Source: Phlebopus portentosus
Taxonomy: Eukaryota; Basidiomycota; Agaricomycetes; Boletales; Boletinellaceae
Reading direction: 5' to 3'
Length of the DNA stretch: 64,000 nucleotides
NCBI GenBank assembly: GCA_037892935.1
Contig: JAYXKI010000018.1
Location: 682,001-746,000, forward strand
Under the pieces are notes generated by a model. The model was given only the letters and a program-made list of their open reading frames with translations, ran no database searches and was not told the origin of the DNA. Each line of letters starts with the position of its first letter. The stretch's first letter is position 1. Below are positions 1 through 15,505 of the stretch, piece by piece. The position numbers were made by a program, and so were the translations under genes.

Positions 1-145
1 TATAGTCTTCTTCACCGGTTCAACAAATTGTCTGACGTCGTTTTAACCTCGCGGCCCTTCATCCGATCGAGCACTTCAACTGAATGTTGTATTGCGTTTC
101 GAAGCCTATTTTTTCCGTAAGCAACTGCGTAGCTCGCGAGTATTT

Positions 146-3346
<3,201 letters not shown>

Positions 3347-4097
3347 TTTGGGTCTTCAAGCAGCAATCGATCGTCTTTAGTTGCTTATGGAGGTGAAGAC
3401 TTATCTGGAAACCCGTCTATGCGCGCCTCAAACGGAGTACGGGGAAAGAACCTGGAGATGGATGGCTTCGAGGCTTTATATGAATGAGCGATTGGCTGTA
3501 CACGGAACGCTTACTTGAGCCTTGCGACGACCTAGGGAAAGAGGAGACGAGCCAACACTGGTTTACTATAGACCCGATCGTTTTTTACGCAGAACTTCGG
3601 CGAATTGTAGGTAGCGATTAGTGCTCAGAAGCTGGTACACAGCTCACTAGATAGACGCTCTATAGCTATTCTCCGAGCAGATCGGTCTGATACGGTAACA
3701 AACCCTACACGCCGCGCGTCTATCAAGACGCAGTTGTGGAATCGGAGCGAGAAAGAAAGACGGAGAGACGAAAGACAAGTACGAGGATGAAGGAGAGGTA
3801 ATTATTACTATAATGAAAGCTAAAAAGATGCCTGAAAAAATTGCAGCGCCGAGAAGCCGAGAATGTCCGAATAAGGTACTCAAATCACATACGTATGAGT
3901 TTATCTTATCTTATCAATCCATCCTCCGATTTGCTCGGTCTCTATCTCCAGATCAGAAACCTTCTCTTTTGCACTGCCCATAGGAAAAACTGAGATACAA
4001 CAGAATGTAGCAGCTCGGTGCACGTACAAATGACTACAGCGACACGCAGAAAGAAAGACGAGGTTATTCGATGGTCTTACAGTTTACAGATAACTAC
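3347..4097. other. Intergenic, ARG5,6 upstream region
   Basis: This holds the ARG5,6 promoter and 5' leader and the sequence downstream of the VHS/GAT gene. A 78-codon minus-strand frame at 3647-3883 starts with a hydrophobic stretch but has no recognisable domain or homologue, so I do not call it a gene. Confidence 0.5.
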
Positions 4098-6083
4098 TTA
4101 GAATAATCCAGCCAAGTCCGCAAAAGGATCTTTCCCCTGTGAGGTTGCCGCCTTCGTCGGAGTCGGTGCGCCAGCAGTTGCTGCAGGTTGTTGTTGAGGT
4201 CTTTGCATCTGATAACCAAGCGTGCCACCACCGCCACCACCATTACTACTACTCTGACCGCTATTCATACTAGCCAACACACCCAAACCAGAACCAGGCC
4301 GCATACTCCAGAACGTACCCTGCGGCTGTTTAGGCTGCTGAGGAGTCTGGAACGTCGAGGTAGAAGTCGGAGTTGGAGAGGTAGGTTGCGGTTGGGTGCT
4401 TGGACCAGGACCAGGCGACCACGGTAGGCTGATGCTGCCCATCCCACCATGTCCGCCTTGAGACGGAGACGGAGATGGGGTACTGAAGAGATCAGCGAGC
4501 GCGTTCGAAGCGCCGTTGGACGCCGGCCCTGATAAAGAGGCTGTAGGTTGCTGGATTGTTACCCCGGGATGATGTTGCTGTTGCGGCTGCTGGTGGAAGG
4601 AAGACTGAGGGGTTGGCGCAGAGGTAGCGCTTTTCGAAGGGCCAAAGAGACTCGCCAAATCATCCGCTGGATTGTTCGAGTTTGCTGCTTGATCCAGTTG
4701 GTCATCGAAATCAATGAGTGAGGTATCTTGTGTCCGTGACGTGCTTCAAGAAAAAAAAATTCATTCAGCCTATCTCAAAAAAAAAATATGATAGCAAATT
4801 TACCTAGTCAGTTCTGCGGGTACAGGGTTCCTAGCAGCTGTATAGTCACCCTTCTTGAACGCCTCATAGCGGTTTAGCACGGAGTTTATTTGGTCGTTCA
4901 TTTGGAGGAAGATATCTGCGTGACGTGTCGGAGATGTTCATTTTAGCGTTCATGAGCAGACCTGAGCAGACCTACCTAGCATTTCTGGATCGCTAGCCTC
5001 CGCATCCGATATCCACTTTTGGATCTTGGGCCGCGCAGCGGACAGAATACCGCTAACTTGCTGAAGCAATCATCAGCCCATTTTTCAATGAAGTAGCTCG
5101 AACGAAAATAAAACCGAAGACATACATCATATGCATCCCCGGTTGCGAAGCGCTCTCCGTGTTCTACATCGACATTATCCAACATCTCATTGAGCAAAAT
5201 CACCTTTTGCTCAAGTTTGTTAAGCTCATTGAGCGATTGCGCGCGATAGTCGGGTTTCTTCTCTGGTTCAGCCCCAGCAAGGACTTTCATTAGTTCCTGC
5301 GCCGCAGCAAGGTCCCGCGGTGTACCACGCCGGATGAGTTCTTGCAACTTAGCTTGCTGAGCTTCGCGGTCTTCTTCTTCAAGTTCTTCTGCTGATTTTA
5401 AGCTCTGCAAAGATCAACTTGTTAGCTGCACATTCTAGACGGTTATGCGAATGAAAGTACACCCACCGAAGTAGACGCAACAGCAGACTGAACACTACTA
5501 GGCACACCCACGTCTCTAAACCTATACCCTTTGAAAGTTAAAAGCCTGTACATATCCCTGATATTTCCTAGATCCTCCTTCCAGCGGCTCTCCATGCAGA
5601 GCGTCTGGGTCCACGTCTTAACGAGCTCGAGGATCTTGGTCATCACGGGCCCGGGAAAGGGAGGCGGACGCTCGGGGAATCGTCGAACGAGCTCGTTGAG
5701 GAATTCTTTTGTGGCGATTTGCAGGTGGAAGGGATACCCACACTGCGAGACGAGGGTCTCGAGCAGGGAGAGCGCGAGGAGGGAGATGTGCGGGTTGCGA
5801 TTGTTTACGATACGCGCGATAGACATTGCTGCTTCTCGTGGGCTAAGCGCCATCGCCAAATAATAAGAATCAATAACGAAATAGCATAATAAAGTTACAT
5901 GAAGCAGGATGAAGGATGGAAAGACGAGACGTACGTATTCGCCTTCTTCTTATTGATGTACTCCGCCACCTCCAAATGAGCGGCATAATCGGGTTCGAGC
6001 TTGTATGGATCTACTGCACGAGCGATGAGGTTTTGGAGAGGAGACATGTTCCTCGTGAAGTCGCCGCTAAAGACCGACTGCAT
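4098..6083 (-). CDS. VHS and GAT domain protein (GGA/Lsb5/TOM1-like membrane-traffic adaptor)
   Basis: Probable ubiquitin/clathrin-linked sorting adaptor of Golgi-endosome or endocytic traffic. The first exon (6083 to about 5935) begins with SPLQNLIARAVDP. It joins the rest of a VHS domain, marked by PREAAMSIARIVNNRNPHIS and LLALSLLETLVSQCG. A GAT-type three-helix region follows (LNELNKLEQKVILLNEMLDNV, ending near 5127). The last third is Gln/Pro/Ser/Gly-rich and disordered, and ends DPFADLAGLF, a DPF-type peptide that could bind adaptor ears or EH domains. No gamma-adaptin ear is seen, which argues for an Lsb5/TOM1-like protein rather than a full GGA. At least five introns are present; donors such as GTACGTC at 5934 and acceptors match the consensus. 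The family is secure, the orthologue is not. Confidence 0.85.
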
Positions 6084-7156
6084 CTTGACCTCTTCGAACT
6101 AATTCTGATATGATGATATGTAGCACCTCTTAGTCAACCAACTATGCTCTGCGGGCCAATTACCAGCAGAGGAGAGCTTGGGAATCCGGACGTGCTATGA
6201 GAGAGATGGCGAAGCTGCGCTTTCCGAGCTTGTCGGGTACGTGGCCGACCTCGATTCTAACCCGGGTTCAAGGCTGTCTGAGAAGGACTCCATGCAAGTG
6301 AGAAATAGATACCATATTTGGATGATCGACACATTGATTGCTTATGTCATTTCACTAGCACGTAAACTGACTGACACGCAGCTGGCACCATCTAAGCCAA
6401 ACGGTCCCAAGCCGGTTGGCCATGATGAACAGACCTTTCGTATTATCACTTCCGAGATAGTTGAGTGGCAGATTGCTCCTACGACGAGATTTTGGAAAGT
6501 CGACTACGCTGGTCATATTGTTTTCCTCTTGTCTCTGCCTTGTCGTTCAAATCGTATTGTAAAACACCCTGTTCCACTTTCTGACCGTCGTCTCCATCAA
6601 ATTTTATCTATCTTTTTATCTATGCATTCATGACTGAGCTGCGCATGCGAGAAGGTGCCCTCTCTGGCGAGAACGCAACTGACCAAATAGCGTCCAGTTG
6701 ATTCTTGTCCGAGGTGGCTGTTTCTCTTCATGTTGCTTACCCTCAGTATTATTGCGGGCGGTGCCAGATTATGAGATGAGGGCGTGTCTGAGCCAACATG
6801 TCGGGCACATGATGGACTTGACGTTGCTTTTGATTTAAAGAACAGGATGGAACGGTTGCAAATGATGGAAATTTTGTTAAATCATGTACTTTGCGTGGTG
6901 ATAGGGCTGTAGTCTGTAGACGTTTCAAGTACAAGTGGTGTTTCATACACGTGCATTATACGTGGTGTGGCAAAGTAAACATCTACAGTATATGTTGATC
7001 TTATTTTCATTTTATTCTGGGCTGACAGAGTTCGCGCTAAATATAGAGCTGTTACAGTTCGCGTACTTCATGCTTTATCTCCAAAACCAAAGAAAGAGTC
7101 CGAATCGCTCAGTTCCTGTCGTTACTATCGTTGGGTGCACGATTCTGCCTCAGTTC
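6084..7156. other. Intergenic, no supported gene
   Basis: This contains the promoter of the VHS/GAT gene and the 3' flank of the DDR48-like gene. A 151-codon plus-strand frame (6178-6633) has no recognisable domain and no clear splice partners. Its second half is unlike the surrounding genes in composition. I see no repeat or RNA gene here. Confidence 0.4.
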
Positions 7157-8097
7157 CTAGTCTTTGTCGGCGAAGGGCACATCGCGACCTAGCCAGAGAA
7201 AACGTTGAGCGTTTCGGCTCAGTGGATTTTCAGGGAGTGGACTCTTTCACTTACCCGTCAGCTTGGAGAACCCAGAGCGAATACCATCGCTGATCTTCTC
7301 TTCGGTGTCGCGCGACTAGAAACAATGCGTACATACTACTTTGGACTTTGAATATCAAATGAACTATGAATAGAACTCACGAGGTTGCTATAGCCGGTTT
7401 TCTCCGCGGCGTAAGCGACACCCTTGTCGAGGAAGTCCTGCTGGCCAGAAGAGCCGTGCGAGCCCGTGTTGCTGGAGGAGCCATAAGAATCTGTGTTTCC
7501 AGAAGAGCCGTACGAGCTCGCTTTGTTGTCATCGCGATTGGAGGAGTCGGAGCCATAAGTGTTCACAGAGGATCCGTAGGTGTTGCCGGAAGAGCCATAG
7601 CTGTCACTTCCGCCATTTCCGGACGAATAGTCGTTATCCCTCTTGTTCGATGAGGAATTATCGTTATCGTCATCCCGAGATCCATATCTGGCTCCGCTCT
7701 GGTTGCCAGAGGAATAGTCGTTGTCCTTGCGCGAGGAGCCGTAGTTGTTGTCATTATCGCGGTCGCGGGAACCGTAGCTCGAATCGTTGTTAGCAGAGCC
7801 GCCGTAGGTGTTTTCGCTGGAGTTGTCTGAGGATCCGTAGGAACTAGACTTGTTCTGGCCATACGAGTCATTGTCATTGTCGCGGCGGGAGCTTCCATAG
7901 GAGTTGGAGTTGTCATCGCGGCGCGAGCTGCCGTACGAGTTATTGTCACGGTTGGATCCTTCATACGAGCCTGAGTTGTAGCTGTCGTTGTTGTCGCGGT
8001 CACGACCAGAGCTCCCGTAGGAGTTGTCGTTGTTTGAGCCGTAGCTGTCGCCGCGACGGTCGGAGCTGCCGTACGAGTCGTTGTCGTAGTTAGACAT
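7157..8097 (-). CDS. DDR48-like low-complexity stress protein with SYGSS/DND repeats
   Basis: Predicted hydrophilic, intrinsically disordered protein. The start MSNYDNDSYGSS at 8097 is preferred over an upstream in-frame ATG at 8148. More than 20 irregular units of the type (N/D)(D/S)SYGSS(R/N)RD fill about 200 residues; Ser, Asn, Asp, Gly and Tyr dominate. This resembles the SNNNDSYGS repeats of yeast Ddr48, a DNA-damage and heat-induced protein. The C-terminus is different: QQDFLDKGVAYAAEKTGYSNL, then two short exons giving a TEEKISDGIRSGFSKLTG segment and a final RDVPFADKD before the TAG at 7157. Introns lie near 7318-7380 and 7191-7254. The C-terminal segment resembles a small motif common in fungal proteins; its role is unknown. 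Function is by analogy only. Confidence 0.72.
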
Positions 8098-10011
8098 CTT
8101 GGTGTGCGTCAAGGAACTGAGGAGGATTGCAGGTATGGAAGGTTTCAATGCTAGTACTTAGCACGGATGTCTTCATCTCACCACTTTGCGCGGTATTTAA
8201 GCCTTATCGTTAGCACCGATGCGGTCTCCCGAACTGCGTCAAGTCCTATCAATCACATAAAGTCAGCATAGCTCTAAGGCCCTCAATCAACTTCAATCCC
8301 CAGGAAGTGGATTAGCTCTTTTCGTTAAGAATAATCCAATTAGAAAAGGAGTACGCAAAACGGTCCACAAGGCTGTGTACCAGAAGGCAGACTAAAAAGG
8401 CTCAGTGCCTCATCCGGACTTTCGCCTCCTTTCCCCTCTCAAGCCTTTTCGGTTCCAGTCGCACCCGTCTGATCGGAGGACAGGGATCGCCTGAAGCGGT
8501 GCATTGGAGGAACTAAAGAAAGAGGGGCACTTGCTTGAATCCGGTATGTACGTTCGCACCCATGACATCGTGGTGGTGTTGGTGCGATGATATGGCGTGA
8601 AAATGTTCGCTTGGGACCTATTGGAACTCCTCATGTGGTCAAGTCTGGTCAACTTCCCTTCACTACATCTTGTGCCTTGCGCGAACATGTACAGCATCAC
8701 GTACCTATCTCTTCCCCGAATACTCCTGATCTGATATAGAAATCCCAGCCTATTTTGGTGCATATTGTGTGATCATTGAGCACGCAAACGTGCTGCAAGA
8801 CTGTGCATAATTAAAACCTGTGTATCCTTGGCCTTACAAGATGGCTCAGTTGAAGTCCGCTGCGACGCATCGGCCGGTCGGGTCTCGACTCGCCTCACGT
8901 GTTGTACGTGTAGCTACTTCGTCGGGACCGATCCATTCCCGTCGTACTGTGTCAATTTTTTGTCGGGTAAGGTTCTTGAGATTCCGGAGGTTAATTACAA
9001 CCTTTCCTGACATGGATAATTTCAAATCGTGTTGGTATTCCTAGTCGCGAACGACTGCTGCTCGAAGCTCTGGACTGTGAAGTAGCGTCAACAAATGTAG
9101 TTCTGCACCCCAGAAACGATAGAATCATACCTGTTGGAAGTAAGCCTTGCCCACAGACTGTGAACAGCACGCATGACCTTGGTGGCACTTTTTTTTCCCA
9201 AGGCGGAAAAATATTGACATGCTGCCGCATCTTCAACTCTTCTGTATTGTCATGACCTTCCCTTAGGACCAATTTATTATAATAGCTAATAGAGGTTCTC
9301 CGAAAGCCAAATCTATGTAAGTATCTCGAATTCAAGTGTATGAAGTTAGTCCGCAAGATTTCATCAAATCGAAACTCATGGTCCGCCTGGCTTGGCGGTG
9401 CATGTTGACGACTAGGCACTGCCAGACTCAGGTTAAATCTTTTCGGTAGAATGACTTCCAGCTCCGGGGTTTGCGAGATTATTAACATCATCGGTCGAAG
9501 ATATTCAGAGGAAGGGCATACACTAGATGTTCTTCAGCTTGAGCTTGTCAATTTGTTATGATGAAGAAAGTGTGGCATTAATGAAGGTATATACAGTATA
9601 GTTTGTGCAGAAGGGCCGCTTTCAAGTTCCTCATACTTGAGCAACGTCAGCTCAGCTAAAACGTTGTGTCGGATGGAGCGCATAGGAGAGAATTGCAACA
9701 AATCCAGACCTGGTATTAGCAATGGTTATCCTTCATGCGGTTATAAGAGACCTCTATCAAAGGCGGATATGAAGTAGAACTGATTTCCAGACGAGACGGG
9801 AACCATAATGGAGAATCAGAAGGTCTTCGAGCAAGTAGTGTAGAACAGACAAGAACTCGAAAACGCCCAGATAGGCGGATCCGTCGGGAATTAATTCGGA
9901 CAACACAAGGTCACGTATGTCACATATCACATGATGTGACATATTGCTTCCTTCTGCTAAATCGACGACGGCTTTGACTCGGAGTCGACTCGGAACCGCG
10001 ACAGCAGAAAT
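8098..10011. other. Intergenic, promoter regions, no supported gene
   Basis: Nearly 2 kb between the divergent DDR48-like gene and ORC5. A TATA-like TTAAATA on the minus strand near 8193-8199 lies about 100 bp upstream of the DDR48-like start. Frames of 117 codons (8410-8763, minus) and 166 codons (8991-9491, minus) show no domain, no signal peptide and no splice partners. They may be fragments of a lineage-specific gene, but I cannot support that. Confidence 0.4.
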
Positions 10012-11738
10012 ATGTCCTCCTCGAGTCAGGGCGAACTGAAACTTCAACTTAGAACGATCATTGCGGCAAAGTTCCCCTCATTCATCTTCATCCGAGATAC
10101 CTCATCTGCCAACGTGGCTCAACTAACGCTAAAGCAGGTTTTATCCGAGCAGCTTTCTTCCTCGCGTCCTGTTTTCGCTTTTGTCGACTGCATCGCATGC
10201 TTCACACAGAGGCTTCTGTTTGACTCTATTCTGTATGCTCTTCTGGATTGCCGCTCCGAGCCCGATGCCGAGGCCAAATATGCTGTACTGACGAATCAGA
10301 AGAACGATATTATTGACGATTTTCTGCACAACATTCGCGAATTATTCCCTAATGCGGAATTGGCTTCGACGCTGGACGAGAAGGATGGCTCTGTGAAGAT
10401 AATCCTTGTTCTGGAACACACAGAGAGACTGAAAGAGACGCTACCGAGGCTAATATATCCGTTATCCAGACTTCAAGAGCTGGTAAGTCCAGTTATTTAT
10501 TCTTAAGGATATACTAAATCTACTATTCATAGACGAAGCTCAACGTTGCAACGATACTCATATCAGAAGACGCGTGGGAGAATATCACACCGGCCCCCGG
10601 TACTCTGGCTGATCCCTACATAATTGAAATAGATAAATTAAACAGAGAAGGTTTGCTTAAATCCCATTCTCAGTATTGCGCAGCTCATATCAGGATTAGA
10701 CACTATAGAGAGAATATGTACTACTTTTCCTACGGATACCGGAGATGCGGTATCAATGCATAACTCATCTCTCGAGCCACTATTCCGACATTTCGTTGAA
10801 GCAGTATTCGACGTCTGCTCACCCTTTGTTTCCGATCCCATAGAACTCGCTTACATTGTGGCCGTACGGTGGCCTGGATTCGTTTCCCCTGTACTAGAAG
10901 ACTGGAAACATCAAGAAGAAGGTCCGTTCGTTGCTCCATCCGAAGCTGCTCGGATACAACTGTTAAGAATTTTCAATCCAACGCTCATGAGCGCCGTGGA
11001 GAACTTGTATCCTCGGAGCGTGGGACGGTCCGAGTGGAGCGCTGTCAACTCGTTTCCGATGGGATTTGGGCTTGATGATTTGAGGCGAGCGCAACTGCCC
11101 TCTGCATCAGATCCGTCAATAGATGCAACGAGCTCGGTTTCGAAGCTGCCCGTTCTCTCAATGTTCGTTCTAATGGCGTCCTTCCTCGCGTCTTATAATC
11201 CCGCAAAGACAGATTATCGCATGTTTGGTCGGGGCGCTGACGAAAAGTCACGACGTAAACGTAAAGGAGGCGGTACGAGAAAAACGAAGTCTGGGGCTAT
11301 CGCTAAGGTCTGCAGTTTGTAATCATCATTTCTTCATGAACTGATCAGTTGCAATCGCGATCAGGTGCCTCAGCGCCTCATAGGACCTATGTCGTTCTCA
11401 TACGACCGGTTGGTCGCCATTCTCGGCTCACTTCTGCGAGAATATGATGATGAGATCGATAAGAGGTTGGACGATGTCTCCGAGCTCAAAGTAGAGGTAG
11501 ACGTACACCGAGTTCAAACGTCGGCTTCGGTAACCCACATTTCAGTTCCCACCGATTTCTTTCTTATGTGACCTTCTAGATATGGGAATTAGTTTCGATG
11601 CATCTCTTGCACCGTGCAACTGCTCAAGAAAAACTTGAAGGAGTCTCGTTTAGGTGCGGAATTGGGTATGACCAAGCACTCTTGGTAGCGAGGAGACTTG
11701 AGATACCGTTGAATGAACTGATGTGGGAGCCAAACTAG
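10012..11738 (+). CDS. ORC5: Origin recognition complex subunit 5
   Basis: Subunit of the nuclear ORC that loads MCM helicases at replication origins. The N-terminal exon (10012-10481) encodes an AAA+-like region, including VFAFVDCIACFTQRLLFDSI and VKIILVLEHTERLKE, which occupies the Walker B/sensor zone of Orc5. Later exons carry the helical middle (PLFRHFVEAVF, DPIELAYIVAVRWPGFV) and the winged-helix C-terminus. The latter includes LPVLSMFVLMASFLASYNP, then FSYDRLVAILGSLL and WELVSMHLLHRA, and ends LNELMWEPN. Introns are seen at 10482-10532, near 10652-10690, near 11308-11364 and near 11530-11580. Unlike yeast Orc5, no GxxxxGKT P-loop is visible at the expected place (FIFIRDTSSANVAQLT), so ATP binding is probably lost. 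The C-terminal order and length fit the family. Confidence 0.88.
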
Positions 11739-12435
11739 ATATATCTATATTCGGTTACACAGACCAATAGGTGAGAATGGACCGCATTATTACCCATGCA
11801 TATCAACTATATAGTCGGAGTTCATTCTGCTGAGTTGATAAGGTGCTATCATTGAGGAACTATCTCTCCCAGATTCATGGATTTGTTTATGCATATACTG
11901 GCGAGTGGAGCTATCGCGGCACAATCCTGTGGATGTAGATCCCCTCTCATCCCGCGCCTTATAAGGTCATGTCATCCTTTCCACAAGTAATCTCTCGGCG
12001 ACCGAGTCATATTCCGCTTTGAGATTTTTTTTCCTATAGAGGCGTCGAAAATTGCCGTTTCTGTCTACTCGCCCTAACATCGAACAACCAGAACTTCTTC
12101 GACTCGAAGAGCCCTGATGACTTTCGTTTTAGAGACTACCATCCGAGTAACATCGGCGGCATCTTCAATGATCGATATGATATCTGTCGCAATCTTGGAT
12201 GGAGCATCCAATCGACTGTTTGGCTCGCTCAGGATACACAGTGAAAATGCGTCTTGCGATCCCTCAAACCGCTTAACATAATATTGTTCCTGCAGAACTG
12301 CAGAATACTGTTCCATCAAAATACCGACTGATATGTGGGACCTATTATATATTGACCTCTATCATGGCCTGGCCGGGTGAGCTATGTACATACATCGGTA
12401 AGCTTGACAAATCTGACGCGACCTTCAGATCATCT
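11739..12435. other. Intergenic, no supported gene
   Basis: Separates convergent ORC5 and the DUF6533-like copy. An 81-codon minus frame (12074-12319) has no recognisable features. Nothing else is supported. Confidence 0.4.
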
Positions 12436-14231
12436 TCAGCAATACTGTGATGCATACGAATCCAAGACCCTAGGACCTTCCATACTTAATTCCGTCTTGC
12501 AGAACTGAAGCATAGGAAGAGATCGACTTTCTACGTCACAGCTTTCAAAAACATGGTCCCTAAGATGGAGAATAAACCTGCTAGACAGGATCGAAGACAT
12601 GCTGATCATGACCGGTAAAGCAATATCCCTGAGCATTTCACGTCGTTCTGGCATGAACAAAAAGACCAGGACCTCTGAAAGTAATAACCTAGAGGGAGCA
12701 TCTAAAGTCAGCTTGATAATGAAGTATGTTACCGTTTGGACTAACATCGTGCAGCCTGTGAAGTATAAAGCACCTGATTTGGGGCCATTATCAGAAGAGA
12801 AGAGAGGCAATTTTCAGGAACATTGCTCGCCATCGCGCAAGAGAATCAAACTAATACTTCGTTGTCGCGTCAAAACTGATAAAATCAGTTTCAGATCAGA
12901 AGGAAACAACACTTATAGGAAACTAATGATCGCACCAACTCGGAGTAACTTGAACAGAGACAAGATCCACAGGCTAGCTCCCAATATGAATCCACTGAGA
13001 TAGGAGCCTATCGACCCTGCTCTCGGTATGTAAGATACGGAGAAGATGCACGGAAGTCCAGAACTGGTTCAAAGTTGTCATTCCCAAATGTATTCGAGCG
13101 TGCGGCATGATAACCTACACCACTGCTGGCCCAGATGAAACTATATAAGTGTGAAAACCGTCGCAAACCCGTACACAGGAGTAGAATTGACCCACATGCC
13201 ACCTTTGCGGTAATGAAAATGAATAATCCCAGGAGCGACACTAGTTCCGCCTGTCCAAAACGTAATATGGAATAAGCAAAGTGGGGAGCGATGATACTTA
13301 CGACAAGCAGTGATATAATACACCATTTACCAAACACGCTTCCAGAATAGAGTGCGTAAGTTCTCAAAGCCATCAAACCTTTTGTTAGAAGGCATGAATA
13401 GAACGTCAAAGGCAGTACTGAAAGCCATCGAACTGACACTCCGGACAAAATGCGCCTATCAAGCCCAGCCTGAGGGGAAGCTGGTGAAATTAGGAAATCA
13501 AGACTAGTAGGCCCACGTACCATAACTGAAGGTGGAACAGTTGTTTGGTTTCCTAAAAGTGCATTTATTTGGATACCGGGGGCGTAGGGTATTCAGGCTT
13601 CAGAGACCTACCGTTGACGAGCAATCGGTTTTAAACCGTACTAGAAGTGCATGTACATAGATGGGAGCCATCAGACATGCACAGTATATGAAAACTAAAT
13701 GAAAAGCTAGGAAACGTACTAGGAAGTAGCACCACCAGGTAAAGAAACATCAAATAGCGGCACCCAATATACAAAATTTTACCCGTCGACCATTGTGCAT
13801 TCTATGTGAAGATTAGCTCAGCAAACCCTAAAATGGCAAGGAATAGATGAACCCATATAAGACGACACTGATGTCGAAGACATCGTTAGTTGCGATATGG
13901 ATGACAGTGCTGATAGCACTGACTTCGCTAGTGAAAGTAGAATGAAACGTCAGCGCATCTTCTCGAGAAAATATAACGAAGGAAGGACACCACAACATAC
14001 TCTGAAAAGCATATGACCATGTCATACGCGGCCAGAGCCAAGAAAGCAACTGAAATGTCCGTCAGTTCTCGAGACAGGCCACCTGTATTTCGCAGCATAC
14101 CGATGACGATCTATTGAAGATGTAAGGATTGACGATAAGTAGTATTTAAAATTTCTGCTTACATTACAAGTTCGCAAATCGAAGATTGTTTGATAAAGTA
14201 ACTGAAGTTGCATTGAGGTGTCATTGTCCAT
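12436..14231 (-). CDS. Multi-pass membrane protein, DUF6533-like (copy 1)
   Basis: Agaricomycetes carry large families of roughly 300-residue, multi-pass proteins of unknown function whose features are seen here. A short first exon (MDNDTSMQLQLLYQTIFDLRTC, start 14231) is followed by a hydrophobic helix ending in an AAYD motif (FLALAAYDMVICFSE, near 14040). Central helices lie at 13523-13140 with the family-typical KGLMALRTYALYSGS. The last exon (about 12680-12436) contains PVMISMSSILSSRFILHLRDH, like the conserved C-terminal 'SRFxLNLR' end of the family. Several introns are needed and parts of the middle are hard to join, so the gene may be degraded. It lies tail-to-tail with ORC5 and has a paralogue just upstream. 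Function unknown. Confidence 0.42.
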
Positions 14232-14782
14232 ACTTTTCTCGGTGATCCTAAAGGCGAGGGCGAGAGGTACAGCAATCGCACCTCCTATGTTACCCTGGAC
14301 TTATATGGCCACGAAGACAAGAGACGGATCATCAGACCACTGCTATTGTACCTCGTCCCCTGTAAGCTGTTCATTCCCAGATGCGGATTCAGTGATTGAT
14401 ACCGCCGATCGGGTATCGAAAAGGATAAATGATCTAAGCGGAATCAAAAGATTGGAGGCTTCGTTCGGTGTTGCTACTCTGGGGAATTGAACGACGCGCT
14501 CGATTACTTGTAACGAAGAAGTCATCAAAAATGTGTCCAATGGAATTTTTTGAGATACACTACAGCCTGGTGTCTGCGAGTATGGAAGCAGATACAAAGG
14601 CTATAGTGGGATATCACAGGAAAACTCAAACACAAGAAACATGCACGCATAAACGTAAGGCCGACTGGAACCAAGTAATAGGAGTGTAATGGAGGTGGAA
14701 AGGAGATGGGCATGGGTCGTAATCATTCATCAACAATGTGAAGCATATGAATTAGCAAACCGTGGACTCTCCTTGGTCGACG

Positions 14783-15505
14783 TTACTTCTTGGAAAGATG
14801 GCCAGGGAAGAGAACGGCTCTCAACTCGACAACTCTCAAAACATGCTCTCTGAGATGAAGAATGAAACGGCCGGATAAAACAGAGGACATACTTATCATG
14901 ATGGGTAATGCAATGTTCCTAAGCACTGAGCGTTGCTCTGGAACGAAGAGAAAGACCAGGACTTCTGACAGGAGTAACTGAAAGTTAGAAACGAGATTAG
15001 TCTGCCTGTATATAATCGACTCGGACGCTCGCAGACAGACTGACAAAGTGCAAACCGTAAAGTATAGAGCACCTAGATGAATACGGCAAGTCTCGTGCCA
15101 GCCCAGGCAAGAGACTGAAAGAATAGCTCTTACCATCACGTAGGAGAATAAGGATGATGCTACGTTGTCTGGCTAGGACTGGTATCCTAACGTCAGGGAA
15201 AATAGCATTTACTGTAGCATACAACGTCCTCAAAAATAACCGAGACCGAAGCGTACTCCGCTAAACAGATAATGGTGTCATAGATTGCCAGGGCCAAAAA
15301 TGACACTAAGGCCTATCTCAGATTACAGATGGGCCTTCCCAGTATGTGAGAACATACCGACGACTAACTGGTATAGTGATGTAGGTCAAATAATGCAATA
15401 AACGAGCAATTTTAATTTGATACTCACATTGAACGTCCGAAAATCCGAATACGTCTGCAAAAGCGTTTCCATTGCGGCATCATTGTTGCAAGCCTTTATG
15501 TTCAT
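14783..15505 (-). pseudogene. Truncated paralogue of the DUF6533-like membrane protein (copy 2)
   Basis: Starts with MNIKACNNDAAMETLLQTYS at 15505, parallel to copy 1's first exon (both read LLQTY/LLYQT then DFRTF/DLRTC before an intron). The next helix, FLALAIYDTIICLAEY near 15240-15310, matches FLALAAYDMVICFSEY of copy 1. The last exon repeats LLSEVLVFLF, then PEQRSVLRNIALPIMISMSS and RFILHLREHV almost identically. It spans only about 720 bp against 1.8 kb for copy 1. The KALMALRTYALY helices of the middle are missing, so it is probably an internally deleted relic; a short expressed protein cannot be excluded. Confidence 0.5.

Noticed and set aside
6178..6633. 151-codon ORF between the VHS/GAT and DDR48-like genes
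   Set aside because: No domain, no splice partner and no repeat relation; could be chance.
7563..8003. 146-codon Thr/Ala-rich minus frame (MTATTTTATTQ...)
   Set aside because: It is the alternative frame of the SYGSS repeat tract, with no evidence of independent coding.
8991..9491. 166-codon minus-strand ORF upstream of ORC5
   Set aside because: No recognisable family or hydrophobic pattern, and unrelated to neighbouring genes.
12599..13003. 134-codon plus-strand frame over the DUF6533-like gene
   Set aside because: It is antisense to the membrane-protein exons and Lys/Arg-rich in a way expected from the complement of hydrophobic helices.
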